The notes beneath the pieces were generated by a model. It searched no databases. It was given only the letters and a program-made list of their open reading frames with translations, and was not told the origin of the DNA. Both the position numbers and the translations under genes were made by a program. Source: Porcisia hertigi (Eukaryota > Euglenozoa > Kinetoplastea > Trypanosomatida > Trypanosomatidae). From it: a stretch of 64,000 nucleotides of DNA. This document shows positions 10,309-20,157 of this stretch, in pieces (position 1 is the stretch's first letter; each line of letters opens with the position of its first letter). Where the stretch lies: NCBI RefSeq assembly GCF_017918235.1, contig NC_090595.1:1335001-1399000 (forward strand). The letters are read 5' to 3'.

Positions 10309-10893
10309 TCACTTCTGCGTCGTCGCACCCAGATCGTATCCTTTCCACGCGTCCATCCACGCCAACGTGGTGCGCGGGCCTTCTCGCTGCAGCACCTCGG
10401 AGCGACCAGCGAGTAGCATGCGCTCCACACTCTCCTTCAGCTGTCGTCTTGCCGCTGGGTGAGCCACTTTCGGATCCTCTGGGCGAGGCGCGTAGGCCTC
10501 TTCCGGCACCTGCGCCGTCATCGGAGGGGGTGGAGGTGCCACACGTGAGGCGCACAGCTCCACCACCGCACGAAATGCTAGCGGTTCGTATTGAGCCAGC
10601 TGCTGTTGAGTGCGGGGCAAAAGCATCAAGTTCTGCCGAGCCAGGTCGTTACGGAGGTGCTGCCAACCACTGCCATGCTCGTGCGCGGCGCTATCGACGT
10701 TCTTGCGCACAATAGCACGCTCCCAGTGGGCCTTGTGCTCGACACGGTATCGGGTCTGCGTGCGCAAAAGAAAAGTCATGCGCTTCAACCCAACTTTCCG
10801 CTCCAGCCGTGCACGACCGCGCAGAAGGCCTCGGAGGCGGTCCAGCTCAGCTGTGGCGCGGTAGTACCGCGAGACACTCGTGGTGCGCAGCAT
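10309..10893 (-). CDS. Probable mitochondrial ribosomal protein bL20m, 194 aa
   Basis: Residues ~15-115 follow the bacterial L20 plan: a basic helix with RGRARLERKVGLKR (25-38), a second basic helix (RTQTRYRVEHKAHWERAIVR), then LRNDLARQNLMLLPRTQQQL (80-99). The last matches the L20 pattern L..a.I.LNRK.La, followed by a dp.aF..lv equivalent (EPLAFRAVVEL). L20 organises 23S-type rRNA during large-subunit assembly; the mitochondrial version would work in the kinetoplast ribosome. The ~75-residue C-terminal Pro/Glu-rich extension is not part of bacterial L20 but such extensions are usual in kinetoplastid mitoribosomes. The start is ATG 10893; the 42 upstream in-frame codons translate a CA repeat and the pyrimidine tract and are rejected. 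The N-terminus (MLRTTSVSRYYRA) suits a short mitochondrial presequence. Confidence 0.75.
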   Translation of the reverse strand: MLRTTSVSRYYRATAELDRLRGLLRGRARLERKVGLKRMTFLLRTQTRYRVEHKAHWERAIVRKNVDSAAHEHGSGWQHLRNDLARQNLMLLPRTQQQLAQYEPLAFRAVVELCASRVAPPPPPMTAQVPEEAYAPRPEDPKVAHPAARRQLKESVERMLLAGRSEVLQREGPRTTLAWMDAWKGYDLGATTQK

Positions 10894-11798
10894 TGCCAAG
10901 CCACGTAAATAGAAAAATGCAGCGCACTTACACACACACACACACGCGAAGAGGAAACGAAATTGTGATAAGCAGGCAACAAGTCCCGTGTAGAAGAGGA
11001 AGGGGATGGGGAGGGGCAAGTAGAAAGGTGGGATGGGGTAAGGTTGGGGGAGTGTGTGGAGGCAACAGGAAGTCAGGGAGAGGAGATGGAGGGGGATAAA
11101 AAGGGAGCAGGAACGTCTCCTGGTGCAAGACAGCTAGGACCCCACACGACGAGACGAGGCGCACTGCTCGCTCCAAGTGCGCTATGCGTGTGTGTGAGGA
11201 AAAAAAGGAGTCTCCGCAGCCCATCTCTTTTCGTGCACCCCGGGTTCAGCTGGTCTTCAGAAGGGCGCAGTATTCCGAAAAATAAGCTGGTTAAATGCTC
11301 ATCTTCGTCACCCTCCTCCCTCGCTCTATTTCCGGGCAAAACCTTTGCCGACGAAGAGACGAGCGCGTGCACTTTGATGATGATCACGTCGCATTCGAAA
11401 TCACCATCCGACTCGTCTTTCATGCTTTTTTTTCCTGATTTATCTAGTAGAGATGATGGTGCTCGAGACAGGGAGGGAGGGAAAGCCCGTGATTCGGGAA
11501 GGGGGAGGAAGAGCAGATGCGCACGAGCGCGGCTGCGTGTCCCCTCCCCTCGTTTCACCCATTCAGTCCCCTTTTATCCTGTTCTCGGTGACCGTCATAC
11601 CACCACGAAAAAAACAACGAAAAGGGAAAATACAAAGGAAAATCAGCACAAAAAAGAAGAGCATGTGTCCTTTGTGGCTTTTCACGTCTGAATGACACGT
11701 CAGCGGCTGTGTGCGCCTGCCTGGGGTGTGAGCCTAGTCCAGGCTCACACCCGCCCTCAGCACATTCGCACCGACTTCGCACCACAGGTGTAGTAGTA
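10894..11798. other. Intergenic spacer between eL22 and bL20m genes
   Basis: Holds the eL22 3'UTR with a strong hairpin (listed separately), a (CA)n run near 10929-10946 and CT-rich tracts. One minus-strand frame, 11073-11423 (116 codons, starting MKDESDGDFE), has a non-repetitive acidic beginning but ends in repeat-like sequence. I do not call it a gene. Confidence 0.45.
11724..11752 (-). promoter_or_regulatory. 12-bp perfect hairpin in eL22 3'UTR
   Basis: On the transcript, GGGTGTGAGCCT and AGGCTCACACCC pair perfectly around a 5-nt GGACT loop. The structure begins 47 nt after the eL22 stop codon. Its length and GC content make a stable RNA stem; its function is unknown. Confidence 0.7.
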
Positions 11799-12188
11799 TT
11801 ACTCTTCCTGGTCCTGGATGTTGAAGTACTTGAGCTGGTACGTCCCCTTGCCAGTGGAAAGGATGCGGATCCAGTCGCGCAGGTCCTTCTTCTTGAGGAA
11901 CTTCTTGGTGAGGTACTTGAAGTACTTCTTGCGGTACACCATCGTGGTGGTGATGATCAGCACGTTGTCCTTCATCGTCAGGCGGACCTTTTCAGTCAGC
12001 TTGCCCTTGCGGCCGTTTAGCTTCGTGTTGTCCTGGAAGAACTGCTCGAAGTTGCCAAGCACATCCTCGCTGAAGATGCCATCAGCAGCCGGGATGCTGC
12101 AGTCGATCTTGAAGACCTTCTTGCCCTTGGCCAGCTGCTTCTGGCGAATGTGACTGCGGGAGCCCACCTTAGCGCGAACGGCGACCAT
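11799..12188 (-). CDS. RPL22: Cytosolic 60S ribosomal protein eL22, 129 aa
   Basis: A full-length eL22. The conserved core is readable throughout: FKIDCSIPAADGIF (about 26-39), a short acidic/aromatic helix (VLGNFEQFFQDN), NGRKGKL, the beta-strand block VRLTMKDNVLIITTTMVY, then the family hallmark KKYFKYLTKKFLKKKDLRDW and the C-terminal YQLKYFNIQDQEE with its acidic tail. eL22 sits on the exit side of the large subunit and binds 28S rRNA. The start is ATG 12188. The longer upstream frame is repeat translation, and a pyrimidine tract followed by CACACAG ends only 17 nt before this ATG, a short 5'UTR typical of ribosomal-protein mRNAs. A strong hairpin follows the stop. Confidence 0.96.
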   Translation of the reverse strand: MVAVRAKVGSRSHIRQKQLAKGKKVFKIDCSIPAADGIFSEDVLGNFEQFFQDNTKLNGRKGKLTEKVRLTMKDNVLIITTTMVYRKKYFKYLTKKFLKKKDLRDWIRILSTGKGTYQLKYFNIQDQEE

Positions 12189-14072
12189 CTTTTCGAATGA
12201 ATCGTCTGTGTGTGTGTGTGTGGTGGTGAGGGGAATGACAGAGACGACGTGTCTGCAGGAAAGTGAGCGGGTGCACACGCTTCTGTCAAGAAAAAAGGTA
12301 TCATGGGTTATCAGGGAGAGAGAAAGAGGACGAGAGGGTGCATGGTGGTCATCCGCAGGCAGGCGGGGGTACGTGTCTAGAGAGAGGTGCAGCACCACAT
12401 ACACGAGCAGTGGTTCAAAAAGGTGTCTGCCTTCTCCACCCACACGTACACTATGTGGCGGTGGTGGTGATGGTGGTGGTGGTGTGTGTGTGTGTGTGTG
12501 TGTGAGGGGCGAAAGAAAATAAAGACGTCCCCTCCTCCAATCATAATATAGGCAGGCGGGTGGACGTACATTCGATGGTGAACCTCCGTTAAACAATCCC
12601 ATGATCGCCACAGGCCCAGAGTCTGGGAAATGAAATGGATCTCTTTTGTGTGTATGTGCGTGTATATATATTTGTATATATAAATATACAAAACTCCATC
12701 GTGGCACTAGGCTGTATCAACAACTCCCCTTACCAGGCGGATCTGCCCCCAGTGCAAACATCGTTTTACCTTTTTTTTTCGGGCGCTTGCAGATCCTCTG
12801 CCACATTAATGCGATACTCTCGTTTCTCCTTTTTCTTTGCGTGTGCGTGTTTTGTACGCTTCACGCACGTACACGAAACGCTACATGAGCAGCGGTCTAC
12901 CAACATCATTGTTATTCCATCAACGGCACCTTAGGTGGGAGAAAGACGGCACGGATGCCGCACCCAAAGTCGTCAGCTTCACTTTCCCGGACCGCCCACG
13001 TGCCCATTGTGCCTGTGTGTGTGTGTGAACATGTTCTCCCGCCTACTGATTCAGCAAAGAGTGATCTCGTGACTTCCCTCCCCCTCCACAGAGAAACGAG
13101 TTCGAGGGAGGGCTCTGTCATAAAGCATAAGATGACCATTCTCGCTATGGTGCTCTCCCCCGTGCCGTACAACGTGATATGCAGGGGCTTCACACACCCC
13201 AACTTCGTGCTGAAGTCAAAGACAACGTCACGTGGAACAAAGCAGCGTTGGATACACTTAACAGGGGCATCAACTCCGTCCTCGTAGCACAGCCCTCCTT
13301 CCCCCGACTCAAGCACTACCCCCGTTCTCCTCGCAGTTCGGCTCACCGCTGGTCATGCTGTACCGGATTGTCCTCACAGTGCATCCTTCAGGGAGGCAGG
13401 GGCGTCCCCACCAGTAGGCAGTCGGGTGTCGGGTGAGATGGGAACCAGTCGAGTTGAGAAATTGCTTCTGATGTGTCAGGTGCAAACGCGTGCGCTGTAG
13501 TAGGTCGCTCCTACGCAGCGTCATCCAAGGCCTGACAACCGACTTTAGGAGCGGTCGGTTTCTCTGATTACGTCGTGGGTGAGCGATCCTGTTCGTCACG
13601 AGAGGGGGGTTGGCATCAGCAAATGAGTGTAGGGGAATTTTTTGGTTTCCTCGCTGGATGAGTCTTGAACGCTCCCCGCCCCCTACTGACACCGCCTCTC
13701 CCCGTCATCCAGGTGTGAGGGCAAGCAAAGAAAAACCACAGGGGTCAAAAACCATTAAGCCAAATGAAAAAAAAAAGTGAAGGATGTGATCAAAACGGCC
13801 GGATACGCGAGGTTGGCGACGGAGTTGGCGGAAGTGGGAGCCTCAACGGTGTCCAGCGGAGCAAGAACAGCAAAAAAAAAACAGCACTGGCGAAACACCA
13901 TGTGTAACCTTGTTTGCGTGCAACTTCACGCCAGGACACACACACACACACACACAGACACAGGGAGAGAGAATCCCGGTCAGCACATCTGCGGCACCGT
14001 TGTGGGGCGAAAAGGAATGCTTCCCTCCCCCCCTCCTCCTCTCGGTCAAAGGTTCACGCATACAACGCCTTA
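12189..14072. other. 1.9 kb spacer between mS47-like and eL22 genes
   Basis: No gene supported. It holds mixed GGT/GT repeats (about 12460-12504), an AT-rich stretch (about 12661-12690) and a (CA)n run near 13937-13957. Part of it (about 12930-13700) is of normal complexity and has open frames of 127-144 codons on the minus strand (13309-13692, 12912-13346), but none has recognisable protein features. It could hold a degenerate retroposon fragment or a long 3'UTR. Confidence 0.45.
12206..12207 (-). promoter_or_regulatory. Predicted spliced-leader acceptor AG for eL22
   Basis: On the minus strand a tract of TCTCTGTCATTCCCCTCACC-type sequence (about 12223-12246) and a (CA)n run end in CAG at this position, 18 nt before the ATG. 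It is the first AG after the tract. Confidence 0.55.
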
Positions 14073-17000
14073 TCATGTGCTATCGGCATCCTCGTCGACT
14101 ACTTCTTCGGGCAAAACGAGCTCCTCACTCACATCGCCGGAGGCACCGTCAGCCCCTTGCGATGTGGCCCCACTCAGGAGCTGGTTGAGGAAGACCTCCA
14201 GGTCCTTGTCCACAGAGCCACCGGCGCTGTCGGCACTCCTCCGCCCCCGAAGCAGGCCAGAGGGGTTTGGGTTATGGCCAGGTTGGATGAACCAGCGGTA
14301 GTATTCATCGTCGTAGATCTTCTCCTGCTGTGTCGCAATCTCAGTCTTGTTGTCGAGCCTACTCTCGACGGCCTTCTTGCGCAGTTGACGAGCCCACGAC
14401 TCGACACCGCGCTCTGCATCGCGCAGCTTAGCAAAGAACCGCTCCTCCAGAAGCGCATTGGACTCCTCACCAGTGACGCCGTCGACAGCTTCCCTTGAGG
14501 GCCAGTAATTACGCTGGCCACGGTCAGCCTCGTCATACACGGCTTTCTCCGCCTTCCTGTACTGCTGCTCAAAGTATTCCTTCGAGCCAGCGGTAAAGCC
14601 GTCTCGACGCCATGAGGATGGCGTATCCTCCCATGGGTGACGGGCCATCTCGTAGAAGTTAACGTTCTTTGGTACGTGTGCGTCTCCCTGCAGTGGCTGC
14701 ACCTTTGCATTGCCCTCCGCGTCCACTTCGCCAAGGTTGGCCACTGCCTCGAGGCCACCAGCATCTTCAATCATACCAGCCAGCCGATCTGCCTTGCTGG
14801 TGTACACCACGACGTTGAGCTCCACCGCGCCGTCCTTTTCGAAATCCAGCGGAGTTGCGAGAGGCGCGAGGGACTCCGCCGTCACCTCCTGCACCGTGCG
14901 CGGAGACCAGCGTGGTCGCAGCTGAAACCGATGCCCATCCAGCTCTACGTTGCGCTCAAAGACGGCCTCGTAGTCCGGTAGCGGGCGAGTGGGGAGATGC
15001 GTCTTGTGCACGTTGCGCGCCCGCTCCTCCTTGATGACGTCCCACTCCTCGGGTGACTTGTCGACGTGCTGGCCCACTTCATAGAAGTCAGGCCGCTTCA
15101 GCAGCCTTGTCATGAAGCGGTACTCCGTGGCCAAGGTGTCTGCGAGCGAGCGCACCGCCTCAGCGGAGCCGTCACCGCGCACTTCTTGCAGCAACTGCAG
15201 AGTTGCCTTGAGGGCGAACGGCGACTGAAGTAGAAGCTGATGCTTCACGGCATAGGCCCACTCCGACAGGTATAGCGTGTTGCGCTTCACGAGAAAATAG
15301 ATTGGTGGGTACCTTAGCTGTGCACTCGGGTCCTCGAGGCCTGGGTCGTTGTGCAGCACGTCGACCAACTCTTCATCGTTACGGATTGGGCAGGTGTCGA
15401 GGGTTGGCAAGTACCAGCAGAGGTCGCTGTCACGATCAGGGGGCATGTTCATGGCTTGCAGAACGGCTTGCTTGAGGCGCTCCACGGAGGCCGTGCCCGA
15501 CAAACCATCACGGTTGCTTGTGCTGGCACCCGTCTTAGCAGCGGTGGCCGCCGTGTCGCCAAGAGGATCAATTGTGAAGTCGAAGTCCACTAGCGTTCCC
15601 TCACACCCCTCCAGTCGTGCGTACACGTGGCGACGGTATGGGGCCTTCCTCATGTTGCTGTACTCGGCGTACTCGCACTCGCGCTGCTTCCGCCATGCCT
15701 GCATCTTGTGCCGATCTCTGTGCGTCACAACGTTCATCTTACCCCGCCGCTCCAGCACGTACGACGTGAAAATCTCCGCCGCTTGTCGCACCTCCACCTC
15801 CTCCTCGGGCGCCGTCACATCCCAGGGAGAGAGGGCGAAGCGCAGCCGTGACACACCCAGCTTCTCCACTCCTTCTGCCACGTTTGCCAGTGTGTAGGAG
15901 GTGGAGTAGGAAGAGTCACATGTGTTGTGGCGGTCCGTGAGTGAGAGCTTCTCCATCGCGCTGAGAGTTTTCAAGATTTCCTCAATGGAGGATTGGTCGG
16001 CGAACGCGTCTTCTACCCAGCGGGCGCGGATCGGCGTCATGGAGCAGCGCTCCATCGCGCTCGTGTGCGCACTGTCCTTCATCTGGAAACACTTCTCGAG
16101 CAGGTGCCCTAACTGCCACGCCACAGCATCGTTATGCATGTGCTCCGTGCTGTCGAACCAATCTTTGATGTGGTAGGACATATCCGGCAGGGATGTGAAG
16201 AGATCTGAGAAGCCCAGTCGCAGCGCGTCACCAGCGAAGAGTGAGGTGCCGGTAAGCATGACGAACTCTGCCAGGCCAGGGTACTTGAGGGATGTCTCTG
16301 GCCGCGCCAGAAGCCGTGTAATTCCACTATACGGAGTGAGCCCTATGTTGGGGCCGTCAACGATGAACTCGCTTGAGTCTTGCAGCCCGGCGTACTTCGC
16401 CGCCAGCGCCACCCCACACCCCGTGCCGCGGCACTTGCCGTTGATAAGCGTCATGAGGGGGCGCGGGCTTGTGTAGACGCGCCAGATAACCGCCGCATTT
16501 TCGCGCAAGGCCGCGTCGGCGCGCTCCTCGTAGCGCTCTGCATCACGAAGCAGCTCGTGGATCCTCGCCTCCACCTTCTTGTTCCCCGAGTCGTCCGACT
16601 TGGCCAGCTCCGCGGCCTCGCTGCGGAGCCGCTGCGCCATGACATGATCAAAGCCGATGCTTTCTAGGTCGGTGCCGCCACAGAAGAAGTCTGTCAGCCC
16701 CGACTGGGCTGAAGTGAGGACGGTGAGTTTTGAGTAGAGCCCGTTTGTTGCCCTGTCGACCTCTCGGTTGAGTTCCCTGGCGAGAGTTGCGGAGAGAGCC
16801 TGATGGCGCTTCGGGTCGTTGATAAAGATCGTCTTGGAAAAGCGACCGTCGTTACCGGCGAGAGTGCGGCTTATGTTAAGCGGCTGTGACATTGCTTGCA
16901 TCATCTTTCGATCCATCTCCCCCTTGAACGGGGCATTGATGCCCGGCACAAGGCCATGTGTAGGGCCACGCGTTTCGGTCTGGAAGTAGGTCATCCCCTG

Positions 17001-17582
17001 GGTATCGGTATGGGTTACCATCGGACCAAGCATGCTGTTGGATGGCAGGACGTTGAGCTTGATGTCGCCCTCGCCAGGGCGTCGCTTGGAGAACATCTTG
17101 TTCCAATGCTCCGGGTGCGAGAAGAGTTTTTTGTTGGGGTTGAAGGTGGTCGAGATGTCCGGGTGCGGCCCCATCGTTGGGTCTTGACCAGCGAACCAGG
17201 CACTTGTGTTTTCCCCTGCAAGCGTCGGCTGCAGCGAGTCGTCGAAGTCGAAAGCGACACGCTGGTGTCTGTGCGGTAACCGTGCCTGCCCTTGCTCTTT
17301 GCCCCAATGCATGTAGTCAATGAAGTCCTTATTGACGCGAAAGCGCTGGTGTGTGTTGTAATGCGTCAGGAACTGAACGCCAGACTGTCGGTTAGGGTGG
17401 TTGGCATAACGCTGGTAGAAGCGGAACTCAATGGGGGTGCCCAGCGGGCGATACTCACGCACATCGAGGGTCTTGATCGAGCGACGTTGACTGTCCACCG
17501 GTGCAGGCGTTGATGACAGTGGCGTCGGCCCCACAGGGCTGACGGCGAGCGACGGGGCAACACAAACGCGGCGACGCAGCAT
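14073..17582 (-). CDS. Enoyl-CoA hydratase-fold giant protein, probable mitoribosomal mS47-type, 1169 aa
   Basis: Residues ~235-480 follow the 3-hydroxyisobutyryl-CoA hydrolase branch of the crotonase fold: FINDPKRHQALSATLARELN (253-272), FFCGGTDLESIG (299-310, the first oxyanion-hole loop), a helical insert, PLMTLINGKCRGTGCGVAL (375-393, second oxyanion loop), then PNIGLTPYSGITRLLARPE and GLAEFVMLTGTSLFAGDALRLGFSD. In active hydrolases the third block carries a catalytic Glu and Asp (PETxIGLFPDVG); here they are Gly410 and Tyr418. A dead hydrolase of this type is a known small-subunit mitoribosomal protein, mS47, in several eukaryotes, which fits the basic N-terminus (MLRRRVCVAPS) and the very long N- and C-terminal extensions. 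The start is ATG 17582. The mS47 role is inference; the fold call is firm. Confidence 0.82.
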   Translation of the reverse strand: MLRRRVCVAPSLAVSPVGPTPLSSTPAPVDSQRRSIKTLDVREYRPLGTPIEFRFYQRYANHPNRQSGVQFLTHYNTHQRFRVNKDFIDYMHWGKEQGQARLPHRHQRVAFDFDDSLQPTLAGENTSAWFAGQDPTMGPHPDISTTFNPNKKLFSHPEHWNKMFSKRRPGEGDIKLNVLPSNSMLGPMVTHTDTQGMTYFQTETRGPTHGLVPGINAPFKGEMDRKMMQAMSQPLNISRTLAGNDGRFSKTIFINDPKRHQALSATLARELNREVDRATNGLYSKLTVLTSAQSGLTDFFCGGTDLESIGFDHVMAQRLRSEAAELAKSDDSGNKKVEARIHELLRDAERYEERADAALRENAAVIWRVYTSPRPLMTLINGKCRGTGCGVALAAKYAGLQDSSEFIVDGPNIGLTPYSGITRLLARPETSLKYPGLAEFVMLTGTSLFAGDALRLGFSDLFTSLPDMSYHIKDWFDSTEHMHNDAVAWQLGHLLEKCFQMKDSAHTSAMERCSMTPIRARWVEDAFADQSSIEEILKTLSAMEKLSLTDRHNTCDSSYSTSYTLANVAEGVEKLGVSRLRFALSPWDVTAPEEEVEVRQAAEIFTSYVLERRGKMNVVTHRDRHKMQAWRKQRECEYAEYSNMRKAPYRRHVYARLEGCEGTLVDFDFTIDPLGDTAATAAKTGASTSNRDGLSGTASVERLKQAVLQAMNMPPDRDSDLCWYLPTLDTCPIRNDEELVDVLHNDPGLEDPSAQLRYPPIYFLVKRNTLYLSEWAYAVKHQLLLQSPFALKATLQLLQEVRGDGSAEAVRSLADTLATEYRFMTRLLKRPDFYEVGQHVDKSPEEWDVIKEERARNVHKTHLPTRPLPDYEAVFERNVELDGHRFQLRPRWSPRTVQEVTAESLAPLATPLDFEKDGAVELNVVVYTSKADRLAGMIEDAGGLEAVANLGEVDAEGNAKVQPLQGDAHVPKNVNFYEMARHPWEDTPSSWRRDGFTAGSKEYFEQQYRKAEKAVYDEADRGQRNYWPSREAVDGVTGEESNALLEERFFAKLRDAERGVESWARQLRKKAVESRLDNKTEIATQQEKIYDDEYYRWFIQPGHNPNPSGLLRGRRSADSAGGSVDKDLEVFLNQLLSGATSQGADGASGDVSEELVLPEEVVDEDADST

Positions 17583-18618
17583 CACCAGGACGCGGGCTCA
17601 ATACTAGGCTGTGGAAAAGAGGCGTGGTCAAAGGCGACAGCGAAGAGGAGCGGCAACGGATCACAGCGATGGTGCTGAACGTCGCTACCAAACTCCAGCG
17701 TAGGGACTTGAAAGAGGTGTTATGTCACCACCCTGCGAGGGAAAAAGGGACACGTCACCTTTTTTTTGTCAATGCGAGCCTCACAAGCCCTGTCGTATTG
17801 GCCTGCCGCCCTCCAACTGCTGAAGACGTCACGGCACTGCAAAGCTACGGTTTTATGATCCCATATGGCACTCAGCACACGCCAGTTCGCGGCACGAAGG
17901 ACCAACGAGATGTGCCACCGAGAGAGGAAGAGGTGCACGGGGAACGAAGGAGAAGTGAGTTGGGATAGAAGGTTAGCATTGGTAGTGGTGGGAGGGAGAG
18001 GGGGAGATCGTGCGGAATGTATCCCGAAGGGAGAGGACGACGGCAGGGGGCGCACCGTAGCGGAAGCGTCGTGGACGCAGAGAAAGCAGAGGGGGTGAGC
18101 AGCAGAAAGTGGAGACAGGGGTGGGGGGGGGGCAACAGGCTTTCTCCCCTAGGGCGAGGTCCTGTTGCGCTGACTTGTTGGTCTAGCGCTTTTTATGCGC
18201 CTCTTTATTTCCACATCTACTTTCGCTGGTGACGATCAGAGCACTACAGAGATTTCTTGCGCCAACCTTATCCAAAACGACATACTCGACGCGTGGGGGC
18301 ATCCGCGTGAGTGTGTGAAAGAGGGAGGGAGGGAGGGAGAAGTTACCCGACATTTCATTTCAAGAGTTTGCGATCCACTCACTCGCGGCGGAATAAGCTG
18401 GCGCATCTCTGTGTGAACACGGGGGGAGGGGAGCGGGGGAGTGGCTGGGTGGGAACGATCAAACGCCAGTCGAACAACAACAGCGAGGTGGCGAGAGGGA
18501 TGCATCAGCGCCCGACCCATGTGGGAAACATGCAGAGAGGTTAAAGGACGCGGGAGGTCAGGAAATAGACCTCGCGTAGACAAGCCTAGATGTTATGTGT
18601 GGCAGCCTTTCGTCCTGC
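17583..18618. other. Intergenic spacer
   Basis: About 1 kb with GA-rich (CT-rich on transcript) stretches and a short G-run near 18123. The only structured element is the bulged hairpin at 18549-18576, listed separately. No gene is seen. Confidence 0.5.
18549..18576 (-). promoter_or_regulatory. Bulged hairpin after macro-domain-like gene
   Basis: A 6-bp GAGGTC/GACCTC stem with an 8-nt loop, extended by 3 bp past a 2-nt bulge, begins 43 nt downstream of the stop codon at 18619. Weaker than the other 3'UTR hairpins in the window. Confidence 0.4.
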
Positions 18619-19449
18619 TCAGCCTGTTGGTCCCACAGGCAAGTTTTCAAAGGCCTTGTTGAACATGTCCCACTCACGATTCATGAAAACGCACAACTCA
18701 ATATGGTTGTCGTCCCGCAGCACGTACTCCTTGTCGAAAAGGTGAAGCTGTTCAAACCCCATGATCAGTGCTGAGTGAGTGACGGCCGGAAGCTGGTTGT
18801 ACAGCGAACCGGCCTGCACACCTTCCGAAAGGGGAACCATGCGCAGCGTGTTACACTTGCTAATGACAAATTCATGGAGCAGATTCCGGTAGGCCCGCGA
18901 CAGTTCGATGGCTGCCTCACGCTCTGACCAAGCGCCCACGCGAAAATCGGGAGCGGATACGTGAATCACGTGCTTTTCGCCAGCTTCGCTGTCCTTGAGG
19001 CCGTACTGGTGGTGTTTTGCATCACCTACCTTGCTCATCGCCATGGCTACATCGTCCGGGAAGGCTTTGGTGAGGCCTATCCACTTGTAGATGGCACCCG
19101 ATGTGCCCGTCGCGCCAGCGGCGGAGGTGAAGATGTGCATCAGATCGCACGGATCCGTGATCACCGTGGTGTCGTCCGGCTTCGGACCCTCCTGCCGCAG
19201 GCTTCCCTGAAGTGTCATCTGCGTGCCCATGACGCCATAGGGGCGAATCTTGATTTTCCGGATAAACTGCTCCTCCGGAGACACGTAGCTCATGCGGCGG
19301 TAGGCCATGTCCGCCGCCACCGCTATCGCGGCCAGCCCGATGCCAACGCGAACCCACGGGAACGGTTTTCGGTAATTGGCGCCGAAGAGATTACGCGGCG
19401 CCCGTCTGCGCCCATCCCGCGTCACCTGACCTTCCAGATATGAAACCAT
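18619..19449 (-). CDS. TM-anchored macro-domain-like protein, 276 aa
   Basis: One hydrophobic segment at about residues 32-49 (WVRVGIGLAAIAVAADMAY) after a basic N-terminus suggests a membrane anchor. Residues ~95-270 read like a macro domain: the glycine loop ATGTSGAIYKWIG (113-125) resembles the GGGVAGAIH loop; KHVIHVSAPDF (159-169) matches the VIHTVGPxW strand; ELSRAYRNLLHEFVISKCNTLRMVPLSEGVQAGSLYNQL (182-220) matches the LxxAYxNxLxxAxxxxxxSIAFPxISTGxxG block; and a final strand-helix ends NREWDMFNKAFENL. The usual VNAAN motif is altered (ITDPCDLMH), so ADP-ribose binding is uncertain. The start is the ATG at 19449; codons before it are non-ATG. Orientation and organelle are not shown by the sequence; mitochondrion or ER are possible. 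Confidence 0.7.
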   Translation of the reverse strand: MVSYLEGQVTRDGRRRAPRNLFGANYRKPFPWVRVGIGLAAIAVAADMAYRRMSYVSPEEQFIRKIKIRPYGVMGTQMTLQGSLRQEGPKPDDTTVITDPCDLMHIFTSAAGATGTSGAIYKWIGLTKAFPDDVAMAMSKVGDAKHHQYGLKDSEAGEKHVIHVSAPDFRVGAWSEREAAIELSRAYRNLLHEFVISKCNTLRMVPLSEGVQAGSLYNQLPAVTHSALIMGFEQLHLFDKEYVLRDDNHIELCVFMNREWDMFNKAFENLPVGPTG

Positions 19450-20157
19450 CAAACGCACCACCAGCGATAGAAAAAGAGAGGAGGCAGGGTGGGGTGAAGG
19501 TTAACAAAGTAGTGTTGGTGAGCCCTGCAGAGTATACAAAGGCGAAGAAGGGAGAATGAAAGATTACGAGGAGGAGATGGTGCTAGAGGATTGCCACAGA
19601 AGGGAAGTCTAGATGTTTGCATGTGTGTGTGTGTGTGCGTGCGGGTGTGTCGGCGGGGGTAGAGTGGTAAAGAAGGTGCGGGGTGGGGCGGCGGCGGCGG
19701 CTTCGAGCGTACTCAAGTCAGCGAATTGCGCGTTCAGTCGAGGATGGCAGCGAGAGTTTAGGAATACGAACGCACTGGCTTTTCATTTGAGTAGAACACG
19801 GATCCACGGTGGTGGGTGGGGGTTGGGGGGTGGGGCGGAGGGGAAAAGCAAATGAAGCGACACAGCTAACAGTGTCCCCAAAATGCGCAGACACCCACCG
19901 ATAAACAAACACGTGAAAGGCGCAAAGAATATAAAAAACGGCAGCCAAGGCGAGCGAGAAGACACGTGTATTGAGCAAAGCAGAAGGAGGCGAAGCCACG
20001 TGAAAGGAAAGCGAGTTGGTGTGGTGGTGGTGGTGGTGGGGGGGGGGGGGGCGGGGCGGGGGGAGGACGGAAACGGATGAGGCAGCTTGTTGCAACAGAG
20101 AGGCAAAACAAGAGCATCCCTTCCCTCCACCACCACTCTGTGATATGTCTTCGGCGT
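19450..20157. other. Intergenic spacer
   Basis: A (GT)n run near 19623-19637 and a GGT/poly-G block near 20014-20062. The latter is C-rich on the transcript and could be the splice-acceptor tract for the macro-domain-like gene or 3'UTR sequence of the PI31-like gene. No gene is seen. Confidence 0.5.

Noticed and set aside
11073-11423. 116-codon frame between bL20m and eL22
   Set aside because: Acidic start looks protein-like, but the second half is repeat-derived and there is no recognisable feature.
12912-13692. Two overlapping frames of 127-144 codons on the minus strand
   Set aside because: No motif, TM or compositional support; region may be a long UTR or a decayed retroposon, which I could not show.
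18619-19461. Longer start for the macro-domain-like protein at 19461
   Set aside because: Upstream codons are GTG, not ATG; first ATG is at 19449.
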